Below are positions 46,446 to 56,038 of a stretch of DNA of 64,000 nt, piece by piece. Positions within the stretch are counted from its first letter, which is position 1, and every line of letters begins with the position of its first letter. A program made the translations under genes and the position numbers. Source of the DNA: Candidatus Hydrogenedentota bacterium (lineage in GTDB: Bacteria > Hydrogenedentota > Hydrogenedentia > Hydrogenedentales > SLHB01); the NCBI GenBank assembly GCA_020848835.1, contig JADLHJ010000037.1, positions 1-64,000 of the forward strand. The letters run 5' to 3'. The notes beneath the pieces were generated by a model. That model saw only the letters and a program-made list of their open reading frames with translations, was not told the origin of the DNA and ran no database searches.

Positions 46446-47483
46446 TTATAGGTTTTGTGCGCGGTCTTTTGCAATCGAGGGACGCGGGTTATCAGGTGCG
46501 TGGCGGACTTCGATCGTCGCGTGGACCACGCCTAGGTGGCTCGGGATGCATTCGCGAATGTCGTTCGCGCTTAGCCCACCGGTTGATAGCGCACATAGTT
46601 CGAGTGCGTAAAGTTTTGGGCCGATACTCCACACGTGCAAATCGGAAATGGATATTCCTAGGTCATCGACTAGCGCCGAACGAATGCTGTCCACCAACAC
46701 ATCCGGGGCCTGATGGTCGAGTAGCACCGCGCTGGTGGTGCGAATAAGTCCAATAGACCAACGCGCGACCAGAATCGCGCCGACGATTCCCATCACCGGA
46801 TCCATCCAAATTGCGCCGAAATATTTCGCGGCGAGCAGTGCGAAGATCGCGAGTAATGATGTCAGCGCATCTGCGAGCACGTGGAAGTACGCGGCGCGCA
46901 AATTGTGGTCGTGGTAATGAGCACTATGGGAATAATGCGCGTGGTCATGATCGTGGTCATGATGATGGCCGTGGCCATGGTGGTCGTGATGATGAGCATG
47001 ACCGTGACTATGGCCATGTCCATGACCGTGGGACTCGTCGTGGTCGAGCACGAGCACGGAAACGCCATTGACGATAAGGCCGAGCACCGCGACGAGTATG
47101 GCCTGGTTGAATGCAATGGGAACAGGCTGCGCAAGACGATGCACGCTTTCCCAGGTCATCATCATCGCGAACACCGCGAGGAGGACCGCGCCGGTGAATC
47201 CGCCGAGCGCATTTACTTTGCCAGTGCCGAAGCTGAAGCGTACATCGCGCGCGTGGCGGCGTGCGTAGATATAGGCGAACGCAGCGATGCCGAGGGCGGC
47301 GGCGTGGGACCCCATATGGAGGCCGTCGGCGAGCAACGCCATCGATCCGAAACCAATCCCCGCGGAAATCTCGACGACCATCATCGTCGCGGTTATCGCG
47401 ATGACTATAAGTGTCCGCGCTTCGCCTGGGCGTTTTTTGTCCTGGCCAAAGACGTGGGATGGATCGTTTACCAAGTCGTGCAT
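46446..47483 (-). CDS. dmeF: CDF family metal exporter (DmeF-like, Co/Ni)
   Basis: The 345-aa protein has six transmembrane segments with the CDF metal-binding helices SMALLADGLHMGSHAAA (TM2) and FHVLADALTSLLAI (TM5). A very histidine-rich cytoplasmic loop (about residues 147-193) separates them. The HARDVRFSFGTGKVNALGGF block and LRAAYFHVLADALTS are characteristic of DmeF-type Co2+/Ni2+ efflux. It exports divalent metal from the cytoplasm by proton exchange. The substrate call rests on these motifs only; Zn/Cd is possible. Confidence 0.88.
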   Translation of the reverse strand: MHDLVNDPSHVFGQDKKRPGEARTLIVIAITATMMVVEISAGIGFGSMALLADGLHMGSHAAALGIAAFAYIYARRHARDVRFSFGTGKVNALGGFTGAVLLAVFAMMMTWESVHRLAQPVPIAFNQAILVAVLGLIVNGVSVLVLDHDESHGHGHGHSHGHAHHHDHHGHGHHHDHDHDHAHYSHSAHYHDHNLRAAYFHVLADALTSLLAIFALLAAKYFGAIWMDPVMGIVGAILVARWSIGLIRTTSAVLLDHQAPDVLVDSIRSALVDDLGISISDLHVWSIGPKLYALELCALSTGGLSANDIRECIPSHLGVVHATIEVRHAPDNPRPSIAKDRAQNL

Positions 47484-47488
47484 GACAG

Positions 47489-49483
47489 TTACTTCAAATC
47501 GATGCTAAAGGGTGCGCAGGGTAAACCTGCTCCATTATACAAATTGCAGTCGGGATTCTCCGCCCACGCATAGCGAACGCGATGGGGTTTCGTCACGTCT
47601 TTGCATGTGAGTATGATGACCTCATTCTCGATGTGCGCGTCAGCCCAGTGGAAAATATTGTCCGGTCCGGCAATTGCGAAGCCTCGTGGAGCGGCGCCGT
47701 CGGCGGTGCGCAAGCCGCCATCGCAATGTTTGAATCGGATGCGCGCTTCGTTTCCATTAACTTCAAATCCGGCACATTCCGGTCCGCTCGCGACGACGTC
47801 TTTTGCATAGGTTTGCTTCAGCGCGAGCAATGCGAGTCGCTTGCCTACGTCCTGCTTGTTCCGCGGGTGTATGTTGTCCGCGTCGCCGATGTCGATGGTC
47901 AACGCCATGCCTGTATTCGGTCCGCGCGCGGCGCGCGCCTGTGCGTCGCGCAGTTCTGCAATCGGTGACGGCGCGTTTGGATCGTTCGTGCGCGCCTTGT
48001 ACGGCGCGAGTTGTACAAAGTAAAACGGCAAATCGCCCTGGCGAAACGCGGTGCGCCAATCGTTGATCATCGCGGGAAACAAGGTCTGGTACTGGCGTGC
48101 GCGGCCCACGTTGCCTTCGCCCTGATACCAGATTACGCCGCGCACGCCATAGGGCACGAGCGGCGCAATCATCGTGTTGTACAACACGCTTGGAATGCGG
48201 TGGTTGCTTTCTATGTAAACCGGGGGCACGGGTTTCTCGGGCACCTTCGTGATATCCATGCCTGCTGCGAACTTCCAGTCGCCCGCCAGCGGGATGGTCT
48301 CGTTTGGCGAGCCGCCCACAAGATCGAGATGCATATCCTGCGGCGCACCGATGAATCCTCCAACATTTCCCATGTCGTACACACGCACGGCAATGACGTT
48401 TCGTCCCGCGCGCACGAGATATGCGGGTACGGCGTATTCGCGCGGCGTGCTGGAACCTTCCATCTGGCCGACGATCTCGCCGTTGAACCAGGTGCGATCC
48501 GCGTCGTTCAGCGCAGTAAGCTTCAGTCGCAGTGCTTTGCCTGCCCATGAAGTAGGGATATCGATCCCTTTTCGATACCACGCGAAACCGTCTAGTGCGG
48601 GATAGCCCTGCTCTTCCCAAATGCCAGGGGTCGTGATTGTTTTCCAGTCTTTTGAATCGAGATTCGGATCCGCCCAAATCGCTTTGCCGTCCGCGTAGCC
48701 GAGATCGAATGAATCGAGATCCATGTACCACATGTTGAAGTCTTGATCGTATTCCGCTTTCTCTTTTGCGGAATCCGCGATCAGCTTCGGCAGCAAATTC
48801 ATCACCGGTTGCCATTCGGAGATTGTCATCAGGCCGTTTGAACTGGTCCACGCCTCCGCAGGTGACGCGCCGCGCGAGGAATTGATCAATCCGATCGGCA
48901 CATTCAATTCTTTGTGTATTTCTCGTCCAAAGAAATAACCCACCGCAGAAAACGGACGCAGCGATTCTGGCGTACACGCTTCCCACTTTGCGCCAGGGCA
49001 ATCGTCCTGCGGTTCAAACTTTGTCGCGCGCGGTACGTTGAAAAGACGAATCGATGGATAGTTCGCGGCCGCGAGTTCCTGCTCGACGTTCAACACTGCC
49101 TTCGGCCCGGGTTGCATCGACATGCCCATGTTTGACTGGCCCGAACACAACCACACCTCGCCGACCAGCACGTCGCGAATTATTTTGCGCGTCGCGCCCG
49201 CGCGCACGGTAAGTTCATGAGGCCCGCCCGCATCGAGCGATTCGAGATACGCGCGCCATGCGCCGGCTTCGTTTGCCATTGCATCCGCGCGCCGCCCGGC
49301 CATGCTGACGCGGACTTTTGTTCCGGGTGCAGCCTTGCCCCAAATTGCTACAGGCTTGCCTTGCTGCAGCACCATGCCATCGCTGAACAGCGCGGGCAAG
49401 ACGAGCTGCGCGTCGGTCGGCCTTGTGACGCTTTGGCAACTGCACACGAGTAATAACACAAGAACCGAAACCGTTGTTCGCAT
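47489..49483 (-). CDS. sialate O-acetylesterase-like lipoprotein
   Basis: From ATG 49483 (GAGGGG upstream) the protein is 664 aa with a lipoprotein signal ending LLVCSC. The N-terminal beta domain has LFSDGMVLQQGKPVAIWG. The SGNH esterase core follows with CSGQSNM (catalytic serine) and INSSRGASPAEAW. A beta-sandwich insert (about residues 290-400, WYRKGIDIP, RNVIAVRVYDMG) interrupts it. The core resumes at GVIWYQGEGN and closes with DADNIHPRNKQ (catalytic D and H). It would remove O-acetyl groups from sugars outside the inner membrane. The actual sugar may not be sialate. Confidence 0.92.
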   Translation of the reverse strand: MRTTVSVLVLLLVCSCQSVTRPTDAQLVLPALFSDGMVLQQGKPVAIWGKAAPGTKVRVSMAGRRADAMANEAGAWRAYLESLDAGGPHELTVRAGATRKIIRDVLVGEVWLCSGQSNMGMSMQPGPKAVLNVEQELAAANYPSIRLFNVPRATKFEPQDDCPGAKWEACTPESLRPFSAVGYFFGREIHKELNVPIGLINSSRGASPAEAWTSSNGLMTISEWQPVMNLLPKLIADSAKEKAEYDQDFNMWYMDLDSFDLGYADGKAIWADPNLDSKDWKTITTPGIWEEQGYPALDGFAWYRKGIDIPTSWAGKALRLKLTALNDADRTWFNGEIVGQMEGSSTPREYAVPAYLVRAGRNVIAVRVYDMGNVGGFIGAPQDMHLDLVGGSPNETIPLAGDWKFAAGMDITKVPEKPVPPVYIESNHRIPSVLYNTMIAPLVPYGVRGVIWYQGEGNVGRARQYQTLFPAMINDWRTAFRQGDLPFYFVQLAPYKARTNDPNAPSPIAELRDAQARAARGPNTGMALTIDIGDADNIHPRNKQDVGKRLALLALKQTYAKDVVASGPECAGFEVNGNEARIRFKHCDGGLRTADGAAPRGFAIAGPDNIFHWADAHIENEVIILTCKDVTKPHRVRYAWAENPDCNLYNGAGLPCAPFSIDLK

Positions 49484-49909
49484 GGCGTACCCCCTCACGG
49501 CGAATTGCGTGACGAGGCAGTATCGTAACAGCTTCGGTGCGCTGCGGAAATCGTGCGCCCTTGGCTGCTATGAATCTCTACTCATTAGCCCAAAGCGTTG
49601 CACTCATTCAGGACTTTCGGCCGAGCTTCGGTGCATAGGCTGGGGGGTGTATTGATTTCTTTTTTGACGAAACAATGGGGGGTGCAGGGGGGAGAATTGT
49701 TGTAAGTCGTTGTTTAGTATGCGAGCCTCCGTTTTACACCCCCCCTGAGGGAGGGGGTGTGTGGCCGCTGCGATGGTCTCGGCTACTGGTAGCGGCGAAA
49801 GCGAGCGAATGTAGGTGCTTCTTCATATCACGGTTCGTCTTTGCTCAACTTCTGCAGGCGACGGCCGTCGAAGGACAGCGGTTCCTTGCAGGTTGTGGAA
49901 TAGTTCAAG

Positions 49910-49933
49910 AGAGCCGAATTGGAACTCGGCTCT
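49910..49933. repeat. perfect 8-bp inverted repeat
   Basis: AGAGCCGA (49910-49917) and its complement TCGGCTCT (49926-49933) with an 8-base loop, in the gene-free stretch before the oxidoreductase. No poly-T follows, so it is not a clear terminator. Confidence 0.6.
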
Positions 49934-50227
49934 ACATTGGCGCTGTTGCCATTTTGAATTGCATAGCGCCCGACCGTGGTTTTCTTTCCGGGCAGGTCGG
50001 GGCGATGTGCGTGTGCGCTCAATCTGTAGCCCAGCGCGTTGCACTTTTCCCACCGCGGATCACGCGGATCGGGGACATGGGAAACAAGGGGTCAAGTTAA
50101 TGATGGCGTGCGGAAGGGTATGAAGTCTTTCGTCGCTGCCGTTTTGGCGGGATATCCAATAGACAGCCAAAGCGGTAGCGCCGTCCACCTTAAACGCGCT
50201 AAATCAAGGATTCCACAAAGGGGGGTA

Positions 50228-50256
50228 TTTACAGATTGCGCAGCGGGGTATAGGAT
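50228..50256 (+). promoter_or_regulatory. sigma70-type promoter candidate for the Tat oxidoreductase gene
   Basis: TTTACA at 50228-50233 and TAGGAT at 50251-50256 are 17 bases apart, with the -10 embedded in TATAGGATATT. The transcript would start close to the ATG at 50283. Confidence 0.45.
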
Positions 50257-50282
50257 ATTACTCAACTACGAGGGCACGTCCA

Positions 50283-51803
50283 ATGAAAACGACACGGCGC
50301 ACTTTTTTGAAGCGGGCCGGGACTTCGGCGGGGTTGTTGATTGCAACCGGGTGGTCGCCGTTTTCGTATGCGGCGAACAGCAAGGTGCGGCTGGGGATGA
50401 TTGGCGTTGGGTCGCAGAACCGCATTCATATCGAGATGGGTTTGGCGAGCTTGGCGCATACGTTTGAGGTTGCCGCGCTAGCCGATTGTTTGAAGCCGAG
50501 CCTGGCCGCGGGTGTCAAAACCTTGTTCCCAACGAGTCAGCCACAGGGCACACAGCCTCCCGCGCGGCAGGACGCGATGACGGCATTTGGGGAAGATCAC
50601 TGCTATTTAGATCATCGAGCGATGTTGGAAAAGGAGGGCGACGGCATCGATGCTGTCGTCATCGCGACGCCGACCTCGTTGCACCAGCAGATGGTGTTGG
50701 ATTGTCTCGATGCGGGCAAGCACGTGTTTGTCGAGAAGACAATGGGCCACACCTATGACGGTTGCCGCGAGATTGTGAGGAAGGTGCACAGCACCGGCAA
50801 AGTGCTGCAGGTGGGGCATCAACGGCGCTACAACCCTGAATACATCCACGCGCTTGAGGGGTACCGCGATGACCGGCTCGGTCGCGTGACATCCATCGAA
50901 GGGAAATGGCACCGCTACGGAGATTGGAGGCGCCCAATTCCGATGACACAGGACGCGCAAGGCAAGACCCAGGTGTATAAGCAGGATGGAATTGGTGACC
51001 TGCAAAAGCTGGTGAACTGGCGCGTCTATAGCGAATACAGTATGGGCCTTATCGGCGAGTTGTGCGCGCACCACGTAGATTGCGTGAATTGGCTACTCGG
51101 TACACCGCCCACGAGAGTTTGGGCGACGGGAAGCGTCGACTATTGGAGGGACGACCGTACGACCTTCGACAACGTGACGGTTGTGTATGAATATGAACTC
51201 AACCGGAGGCAAACTGGATTTATAGTATCGTCTCCCATGAGCCATTTAAATCCTTTAGACGCCCGTGAGTTGGTGCGTCCATATAAGTGTCGCTTTACCT
51301 GGTCGGGCAGTTTGCAGGCGGACAATGTGGATGAATTGGTTTCTGTTCAGGGTGATCGCGCGAGCTTTGCGCTGCACGAACTCGCTATCGACGGTAGCGG
51401 TGTGGGCTGCATTTACGACGAAGCGGCCCGCTATAAGACAATCAACAACGAAACCGGCCGAGCAACGACTCGAAGAACGCCACCTGAGCCTGCGTGGACA
51501 GGTAAGCCACGATACGGTCCATCCTATACGCGAATCGATCCCGATCCGGTGCCGTTCAGGAACGAACTCGATCAGGGGCTTTACAACAAATCCGCGGAGT
51601 TGCGGCAGTTTGAAGCGTTTGCGAAATGCATTCAGGACGGTACGAAACCTCTCGCGAACGAAATGTGCGGGTTGATGGCATCGATTGCCGTGATTGCGGC
51701 GCACGAATCGTCGATGCAGGGGAAAACGATCGAGATCGATCCCGCATTGTATCAATTCGGTTTTGAGACGCCGAATGCGTTTGAGGTCGGGACTGTGGCG
51801 TAG
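50283..51803 (+). CDS. Gfo/Idh/MocA family oxidoreductase, Tat-exported
   Basis: The 506-aa protein has a twin-arginine signal TRRTFLKRAGTS at its start and hydrophobic core to about residue 30. The Rossmann motif GMIGVGSQNR follows, then VVIATPTSLHQQMVLDCLDAGKHVFVEK with the catalytic lysine of the EK-P-like motif. The C-terminal domain contains GHQRRYNPEY, a NWRVYSEYSMGLIGELCAHH segment with likely catalytic histidines, and MCGLMASIAVIAAHESS. It binds NAD(P) and acts outside the cytoplasm, as in many planctomycete sugar oxidoreductases. Substrate is unknown. Confidence 0.93.
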   Translation: MKTTRRTFLKRAGTSAGLLIATGWSPFSYAANSKVRLGMIGVGSQNRIHIEMGLASLAHTFEVAALADCLKPSLAAGVKTLFPTSQPQGTQPPARQDAMTAFGEDHCYLDHRAMLEKEGDGIDAVVIATPTSLHQQMVLDCLDAGKHVFVEKTMGHTYDGCREIVRKVHSTGKVLQVGHQRRYNPEYIHALEGYRDDRLGRVTSIEGKWHRYGDWRRPIPMTQDAQGKTQVYKQDGIGDLQKLVNWRVYSEYSMGLIGELCAHHVDCVNWLLGTPPTRVWATGSVDYWRDDRTTFDNVTVVYEYELNRRQTGFIVSSPMSHLNPLDARELVRPYKCRFTWSGSLQADNVDELVSVQGDRASFALHELAIDGSGVGCIYDEAARYKTINNETGRATTRRTPPEPAWTGKPRYGPSYTRIDPDPVPFRNELDQGLYNKSAELRQFEAFAKCIQDGTKPLANEMCGLMASIAVIAAHESSMQGKTIEIDPALYQFGFETPNAFEVGTVA

Positions 51804-51837
51804 TTTTGACGCAACGGGTTCGAGGGAATTCTGCGTT

Positions 51838-51920
51838 GCCCCTTCAGGGCGATTCAAGGTGTAATTGTACTCGCTCCTGGGGCGTTGCCCCAGGCTAGGG
51901 TTGCGTTGCACCTTCGGTGC
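51838..51920. repeat. three-hairpin intergenic element, copy 2
   Basis: GCCC/GGGC with loop CTTCA (51838-51850), CTGGGGC/GCCCCAG with loop GTT followed by GCTA (51877-51893), and GCACC/GGTGC with loop TTC (51908-51920). Order, loops and spacing match 11879-11965 although the stems differ. The rest of the 300-base gap 51804-52103 shows nothing else. Confidence 0.75.
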
Positions 51921-52103
51921 GTAAACGGTGTCACAGTGCGACCGCCGTCGGCAGTCGCTTATTTTTCGCCGGTGTCGGCATGTCGTGGCAGGATTCTCAG
52001 AGCAGTATAAACCTCGCTTAATTTGCTCTCGGTTTTTGCCGTGGGGAACGTTTCGCTCGAGTTGGTAGATTTGGTCGGTCTGATGCATATCTGGCGAATA
52101 AAA

Positions 52104-52967
52104 CTAATACGTATACTCTGATGATGCGGCGTAGTTGCGGTAGGCGATGAAGATTGCGAGGGCGAGCAGTGCTGCGCTTGTAATTGTGTAGAGCACCAGG
52201 CGTTGCCACGGTTTGCGTGCTTGAATTCGCTTCATCGACGATAGCGCAGGTGTTGCGGTCGCGCCGAGCATCAATGCCGTGGGCAGCAGGCTCGCTTCTG
52301 CGTAGGTGTGCGCGAGGACCCATACGAGCGCGGACAGGGGCCATGCCAGCGCGATGGCTCCAGCCAGTGAAAAACGATTCGGGTTCCACCACGTCAATAC
52401 CGCCATTGCGCCGAATGCGGACACCACTGCCCCGGCGAGTTGTCCGAGCTTCGCGCTGCCGCCTAGCACCATGAGCATGCTTGCGCCGGTGAGGGACAAG
52501 AGCAAAATCATGGCGACGATCGCATTGTTCTCGCGGCGAATGGAAGCGTCGTGGAACTGCCAAAGTACGAGCGTGATCGCTGTCGCGCCGAGTACCCATG
52601 CGGCGCTGGTGTGCCATGGCCATGTGTTGCGTATTGGCGCGTAAAGCAGGAACAAGGTGAGCGCCGCGATGAGCAGCAAGCGAGACGTGATTCGTGCAGC
52701 GCCTTGTTTGATTGCGAAAGACTCCACTCCGCCGTACATCGCCAATACCGCGCCACAGATCGCGAGCCAGTCTGTCGATTGGCTGGGATGAAACGCGTTT
52801 TCGCCAATGACGAGCGCGATACCGGAGATTGCGCCGATCCCGGTTGCGATTGCAGCGGCGGCGCGCGCGCTTTCGGGCATTGCCTTGCGAACCGAGAATA
52901 GCAATACGCAGATGCCGGTAATAACTGCGGGGGCGAAGGAAGTGACGATGAGGGTAATCGGATTCAT
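52104..52967 (-). CDS. hypothetical polytopic membrane protein
   Basis: A 287-aa protein with about eight or nine hydrophobic helices and short loops. It starts MNPITLIVTSFAPAVITG, has a conserved-looking WPWHTSAAWVLGA segment at about residue 115, a QARKPWQRL basic loop before the last helix and a short tail. No family is recognised. The ATG at 52967 is preceded by no strong ribosome site. Downstream lies the three-hairpin element and upstream the CAAAGCGG element. Confidence 0.68.
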   Translation of the reverse strand: MNPITLIVTSFAPAVITGICVLLFSVRKAMPESARAAAAIATGIGAISGIALVIGENAFHPSQSTDWLAICGAVLAMYGGVESFAIKQGAARITSRLLLIAALTLFLLYAPIRNTWPWHTSAAWVLGATAITLVLWQFHDASIRRENNAIVAMILLLSLTGASMLMVLGGSAKLGQLAGAVVSAFGAMAVLTWWNPNRFSLAGAIALAWPLSALVWVLAHTYAEASLLPTALMLGATATPALSSMKRIQARKPWQRLVLYTITSAALLALAIFIAYRNYAASSEYTY

Positions 52968-52989
52968 GTGGCGTCCACTTGCATGACGC

Positions 52990-53020
52990 CAAAGCGGCGT
53001 CTACCCGCCGCCGCACTCCA
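52990..53020. repeat. CAAAGCGG...CCGCACTCCA element, copy B
   Basis: A 31-base unit with both conserved ends, matching 13034-13064 at most positions. It lies between the membrane protein gene and the methyltransferase gene. It translates differently in each frame, so it is DNA-level, not protein-level, conservation. Confidence 0.7.
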
Positions 53021-53117
53021 TATAGCGCACGAAGTTATGTTGGGTGGTTGGTGTTGCGCTTGCCGCGTAAACGCGGAACTACGAACCGAATTCCGCGCTT
53101 TCGATCGCGATTTGTAG

Positions 53118-53876
53118 TTAGGGTAGTGCGCCCATGTAGAGGCGTGTGTCGTATTCGAAGGATACGGTTTCATCGATCGCGTGTGCATCGAATATGTCGC
53201 GCAGGCCTGCGACGAAAGACGCGTAACCTTCGGTCCCTTCGGCGGGCACGTATGAAGAGGACATGGCGCGGCCGTACAGACCGTCCCAATCGAAGTGTTG
53301 CGCGTTTGCAAAGGTCGTTTCCTCGTATCCATCTTTGCCGAAGAAAGCGTGTAACTTTTCGCCGACGATGTTGCGGTGGTTCACCTGTTCATAGTCAGTA
53401 CCGCGGGTACGGAGGAGTTCGTCGTAAGCTGTCAAAAACGGCGATGCATCCGACTTGCGATCGTTCCAGATCAACGCGACCAGTCCGCCCGGTTTTAGAA
53501 CGCGTTGGAACTCTACGCGGGTTTTTGCGGCGTCAAACCAATGAAACGCCTGGGCGGCGCAAACTATTTCAACTGAAGCGGCGGGCAGGGTGGTATGTTC
53601 CGCGTCGGCGTCGATGCTGATGAAGTTTTCATTGTTTGCCAACAGGCGTTCGGCGGCCTCGCGCATTTCGCGGTTTGGCTCGACGGCGTAAACGCGCAGT
53701 CCGCGCGCGAGAAGCAGCGCGGTGAATATGCCGGTGCCCGAGCCGACGTCCGCGACGTTGTCGCCGCGCTTCAAGGTTGCGCGCGCGATGACGTGATCAA
53801 TTAACGCGGCAGGATAGCTGGGCCGGTATTTGATGTAGTTTTCGACGCGGTTTGAAAAGCGTTGTGTAACGTCCAT
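53118..53876 (-). CDS. SAM-dependent methyltransferase (class I)
   Basis: From ATG 53876 the product is 252 aa and begins in the family's normal way (VTQRFSNRVENYIKYRP). SAM motif I is VADVGSGTGIFT (about residues 44-55), motif II includes VEPNREMR, and VCAAQAFHWFD and RVLKPGGLVALIWND are typical of methyltransferase-11 proteins. The substrate is unknown. An ATG at 53921 would add 15 residues without family similarity and is rejected. Its start faces the divergent DUF1080 gene. Confidence 0.9.
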   Translation of the reverse strand: MDVTQRFSNRVENYIKYRPSYPAALIDHVIARATLKRGDNVADVGSGTGIFTALLLARGLRVYAVEPNREMREAAERLLANNENFISIDADAEHTTLPAASVEIVCAAQAFHWFDAAKTRVEFQRVLKPGGLVALIWNDRKSDASPFLTAYDELLRTRGTDYEQVNHRNIVGEKLHAFFGKDGYEETTFANAQHFDWDGLYGRAMSSSYVPAEGTEGYASFVAGLRDIFDAHAIDETVSFEYDTRLYMGALP

Positions 53877-54022
53877 GCCTAATAATACCTGCAATTGCGG
53901 CAGAACTTTAAGTTTAGCCATAGGGTTGGACGCCGATCCGCGCGTCGTTGTAAGATAGCCGTTTCCGCGTTGGGCGCGCGGAACGCTAAGAATGAAAGCT
54001 ATTCCAGGAAAGGAGTCATAGT

Positions 54023-55183
54023 ATGCGTGGTGGGATTTTGAAGGCCGTTTGCCTTTGCGCGGCGTTTGCGCTGGCGGCGGGTGTGTCGGCGACGGCTGAA
54101 CCGAAGATGCTGTCGAAAGACGAGGCAAAGGCGGGGTGGATCAATTTGTTTGACGGCGAGACGACGTTTGGCTGGAATGCCAGCGGCGACGCGCAGTGGA
54201 AAGTCGATGGTGGAAACATCGTGTGCGAAGCTGGCACTGGTGGCGCGTTGGCTACGACTAGCGAGTTTGCGGATTTTAAGTTTGCGGCGAAGGTGCGTGT
54301 TTCCGCTGAGGACATGTTGGGTATTGGCGTGCGCGCGGATCTCGATGGGCATCCGAGCGAGAACGGTTCGCCGTTGCTTGTGATTCGCGGGCCGAAGGAA
54401 GGCGCAGACAAGTGGCAGACGGTCGAGATCGAAGCGAATGGTGGAACGCTCACCGCGAAAGTCGATGGCGCCGCGGCGGAGATCAAAGGTACGCGCACGC
54501 GCGGGCACATTGCGTTTTTCTACTACGGGCACGGGGACCGTTCGCCGAAGCCTTTGGGTTGGGCGTATCGCATCAAGGCGGAAATCGCTGAAGCAAAATT
54601 GCAGCCGCTGAATCTTAAGGCGATTTTTAACGGCAAAGACCTTAGCGGCTGGTCGGTGATTCCGGAACACAAGTCGGTGTTCACTGTGAAAGACGGTGCG
54701 TTAAATATCGAAAATGGCAACGGCCAGATCGAAACGACGGAGTTGTTTAAGGACTTCGCGCTGCAGCTCGATATCATTTCTAACGGCAAGCAATTGAACA
54801 GCGGCGTGTTTTATCGTGGGCCCGTCGGTGTGTTCTGGAAAGGCTACGAGTCGCAAGTGCGCAATCATTGGGAAGGCGACGATCGTACGAAACCTGTTGA
54901 CTTCGGCACCGGCGGTAATTACGGCAACCAGCCGTCGCGCAAGGTGGTTTCGACGGATGGCGAATGGTTTACCAAGACTGTAATCGTCAGCGGAAATCAC
55001 GCCGCTGTGTGGATCGATGGGTATCAGACCAGCGATTTTACGGATAACCGTCCTGTGAACCCGGATAACGATGGCAAGAACGGTTATGTTCCTGGCCCTG
55101 GCACCTTCCATTTGCAGGGACACGATCCTTCGACCAACCTATCATTCAAGAATATCAAGGCAAGCGAGTTTCCTAAGAACTAG
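54023..55183 (+). CDS. secreted tandem DUF1080 (3-keto-disaccharide hydrolase) protein
   Basis: The 386-aa protein has a signal peptide (hydrophobic core LKAVCLCAAFALAAGVSATA). Two DUF1080 jelly-roll domains follow. The first, about residues 38-190, opens GWINLFDGETTFGWNA. The second, about 200-386, opens LKAIFNGKDLSGWSV and carries ELFKDFALQLDI and NSGVFYRGP. DUF1080 proteins hydrolyse or bind 3-keto-disaccharides in periplasmic sugar catabolism; the Gfo/Idh/MocA gene nearby could supply the oxidised substrate, but they are not adjacent. A strong terminator follows the stop. Confidence 0.9.
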   Translation: MRGGILKAVCLCAAFALAAGVSATAEPKMLSKDEAKAGWINLFDGETTFGWNASGDAQWKVDGGNIVCEAGTGGALATTSEFADFKFAAKVRVSAEDMLGIGVRADLDGHPSENGSPLLVIRGPKEGADKWQTVEIEANGGTLTAKVDGAAAEIKGTRTRGHIAFFYYGHGDRSPKPLGWAYRIKAEIAEAKLQPLNLKAIFNGKDLSGWSVIPEHKSVFTVKDGALNIENGNGQIETTELFKDFALQLDIISNGKQLNSGVFYRGPVGVFWKGYESQVRNHWEGDDRTKPVDFGTGGNYGNQPSRKVVSTDGEWFTKTVIVSGNHAAVWIDGYQTSDFTDNRPVNPDNDGKNGYVPGPGTFHLQGHDPSTNLSFKNIKASEFPKN

Positions 55184-55204
55184 CCGCAGCGCCAATTGAA
55201 GTGT

Positions 55205-55238
55205 GGGGCAAGCCGAAAGGCTTGCCCCATTTTTTTAT
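55205..55238. terminator. rho-independent terminator after the DUF1080 gene
   Basis: GGGGCAAGCC and GGCTTGCCCC form a perfect 10-bp stem with a GAAA tetraloop, then ATTTTTTTATT. It ends the DUF1080 transcript and, on the opposite strand, lies right at the comEA stop. Confidence 0.9.
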
Positions 55239-56038
55239 TGGCGCGTCACACTCACGTGGGGCCGGAGATCGTTCAATCGTTTTTCGCCGATGCCGGGTAC
55301 GTTGTTAAGATCGTCCACAGAAGTGAAGCGTTGTTGTGCGCGGTATTGAACGATTGCACTTGCAAGGGTCGGCCCGATGCCCGGCAACGTTTCGAGCTCT
55401 TGTGCGGACGCAGTATTGAGATCGAGTAATCCCGTGGTGGATTTCTGCGAAGATGCGTTTGGTGAATCGTTTGGCCCGCTTGATCGCGCGGGTTGCTTGC
55501 GTGCGGCGTTTTTCCAGCCGGAGATTGTGTACTCAGGTGGATTGAGGGCGGTCGCTTGTTGGCCGTTGCGCAACACCAAAGTCTTGCCGTCGCGCAGGCC
55601 TTGTTGCGCGGCGAATGGAATTACCAGAGCGGAGCCGTCCATTAACTCGGCGGCTTTGTTGATGTCGCTGGTGTCCGCCATGTCGGTTTCGCCGCCCGCG
55701 GTCTTGATTGCATGCTCCACGCGTTCGCCTTCGTCAAATTCGTAAACGCCAGGCGTAGTTACGGCGCCTGCCACGGAAACGCTGATACGTCGCTGAACAG
55801 GTGCGGGGTTGGTGTTCAATGGGGTCATTACGGGCTGCACTGCAGGTGGCGTCACCGGGGAAAGCTCAGGTTTGGGAGCTTCTTGCACCGGTGCGTGAAT
55901 CGTGAATTCGCGAACTTCAACCGTCGCCTCGGAGTGGTCCGGTCGCGCAATGTAATACGTCACGCCGCCGACGCAGATCGCCGCGGCGCTGCCGAGCATG
56001 AGCAATTGCTCGCGAGTCGTGAATACGCGGCTGAGCAT
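55235..56038 (-). CDS. comEA: ComEA-like helix-hairpin-helix DNA-binding protein with SLBB domain
   Basis: From ATG 56038 the protein is 267 aa. It has an N-terminal transmembrane helix (about residues 14-30), a proline-rich linker and a SLBB-type domain (SVSVAGAVTTPGVYEFDEGERVEHAI). Two HhH motifs close it (LDLNTASAQELETLPGIGPTLASAIV and VDDLNNVPGIGEKRLNDLRP). ComEA binds incoming double-stranded DNA on the outer face of the inner membrane in natural transformation. Starts at 56071 or 56110 are possible but add nothing family-like. It is divergent from comM with about 160 bases between. Confidence 0.92.
   Translation of the reverse strand: MLSRVFTTREQLLMLGSAAAICVGGVTYYIARPDHSEATVEVREFTIHAPVQEAPKPELSPVTPPAVQPVMTPLNTNPAPVQRRISVSVAGAVTTPGVYEFDEGERVEHAIKTAGGETDMADTSDINKAAELMDGSALVIPFAAQQGLRDGKTLVLRNGQQATALNPPEYTISGWKNAARKQPARSSGPNDSPNASSQKSTTGLLDLNTASAQELETLPGIGPTLASAIVQYRAQQRFTSVDDLNNVPGIGEKRLNDLRPHVSVTRQ

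Larger units (their letters stand above)
49484..50282. other. 800-base intergenic region with small inverted repeats
   Basis: No gene is supported. Short frames here lack ribosome sites and have repeat-like composition. Visible structures: an inverted repeat of ACACCCCC-type arms around 49737-49761; a perfect AGAGCCGA/TCGGCTCT hairpin at 49910-49933; GCTTCGGTGCATAGGCTGGGG near 49628-49648, a possible relic of the three-hairpin family; a short CAAAGCGG-like stretch near 50168; and a promoter candidate near the end. Confidence 0.55.

Noticed and set aside
49675..50100. 141-codon plus-strand frame
   Set aside because: Runs through inverted repeats in a gene-free region; no ribosome site or domain.
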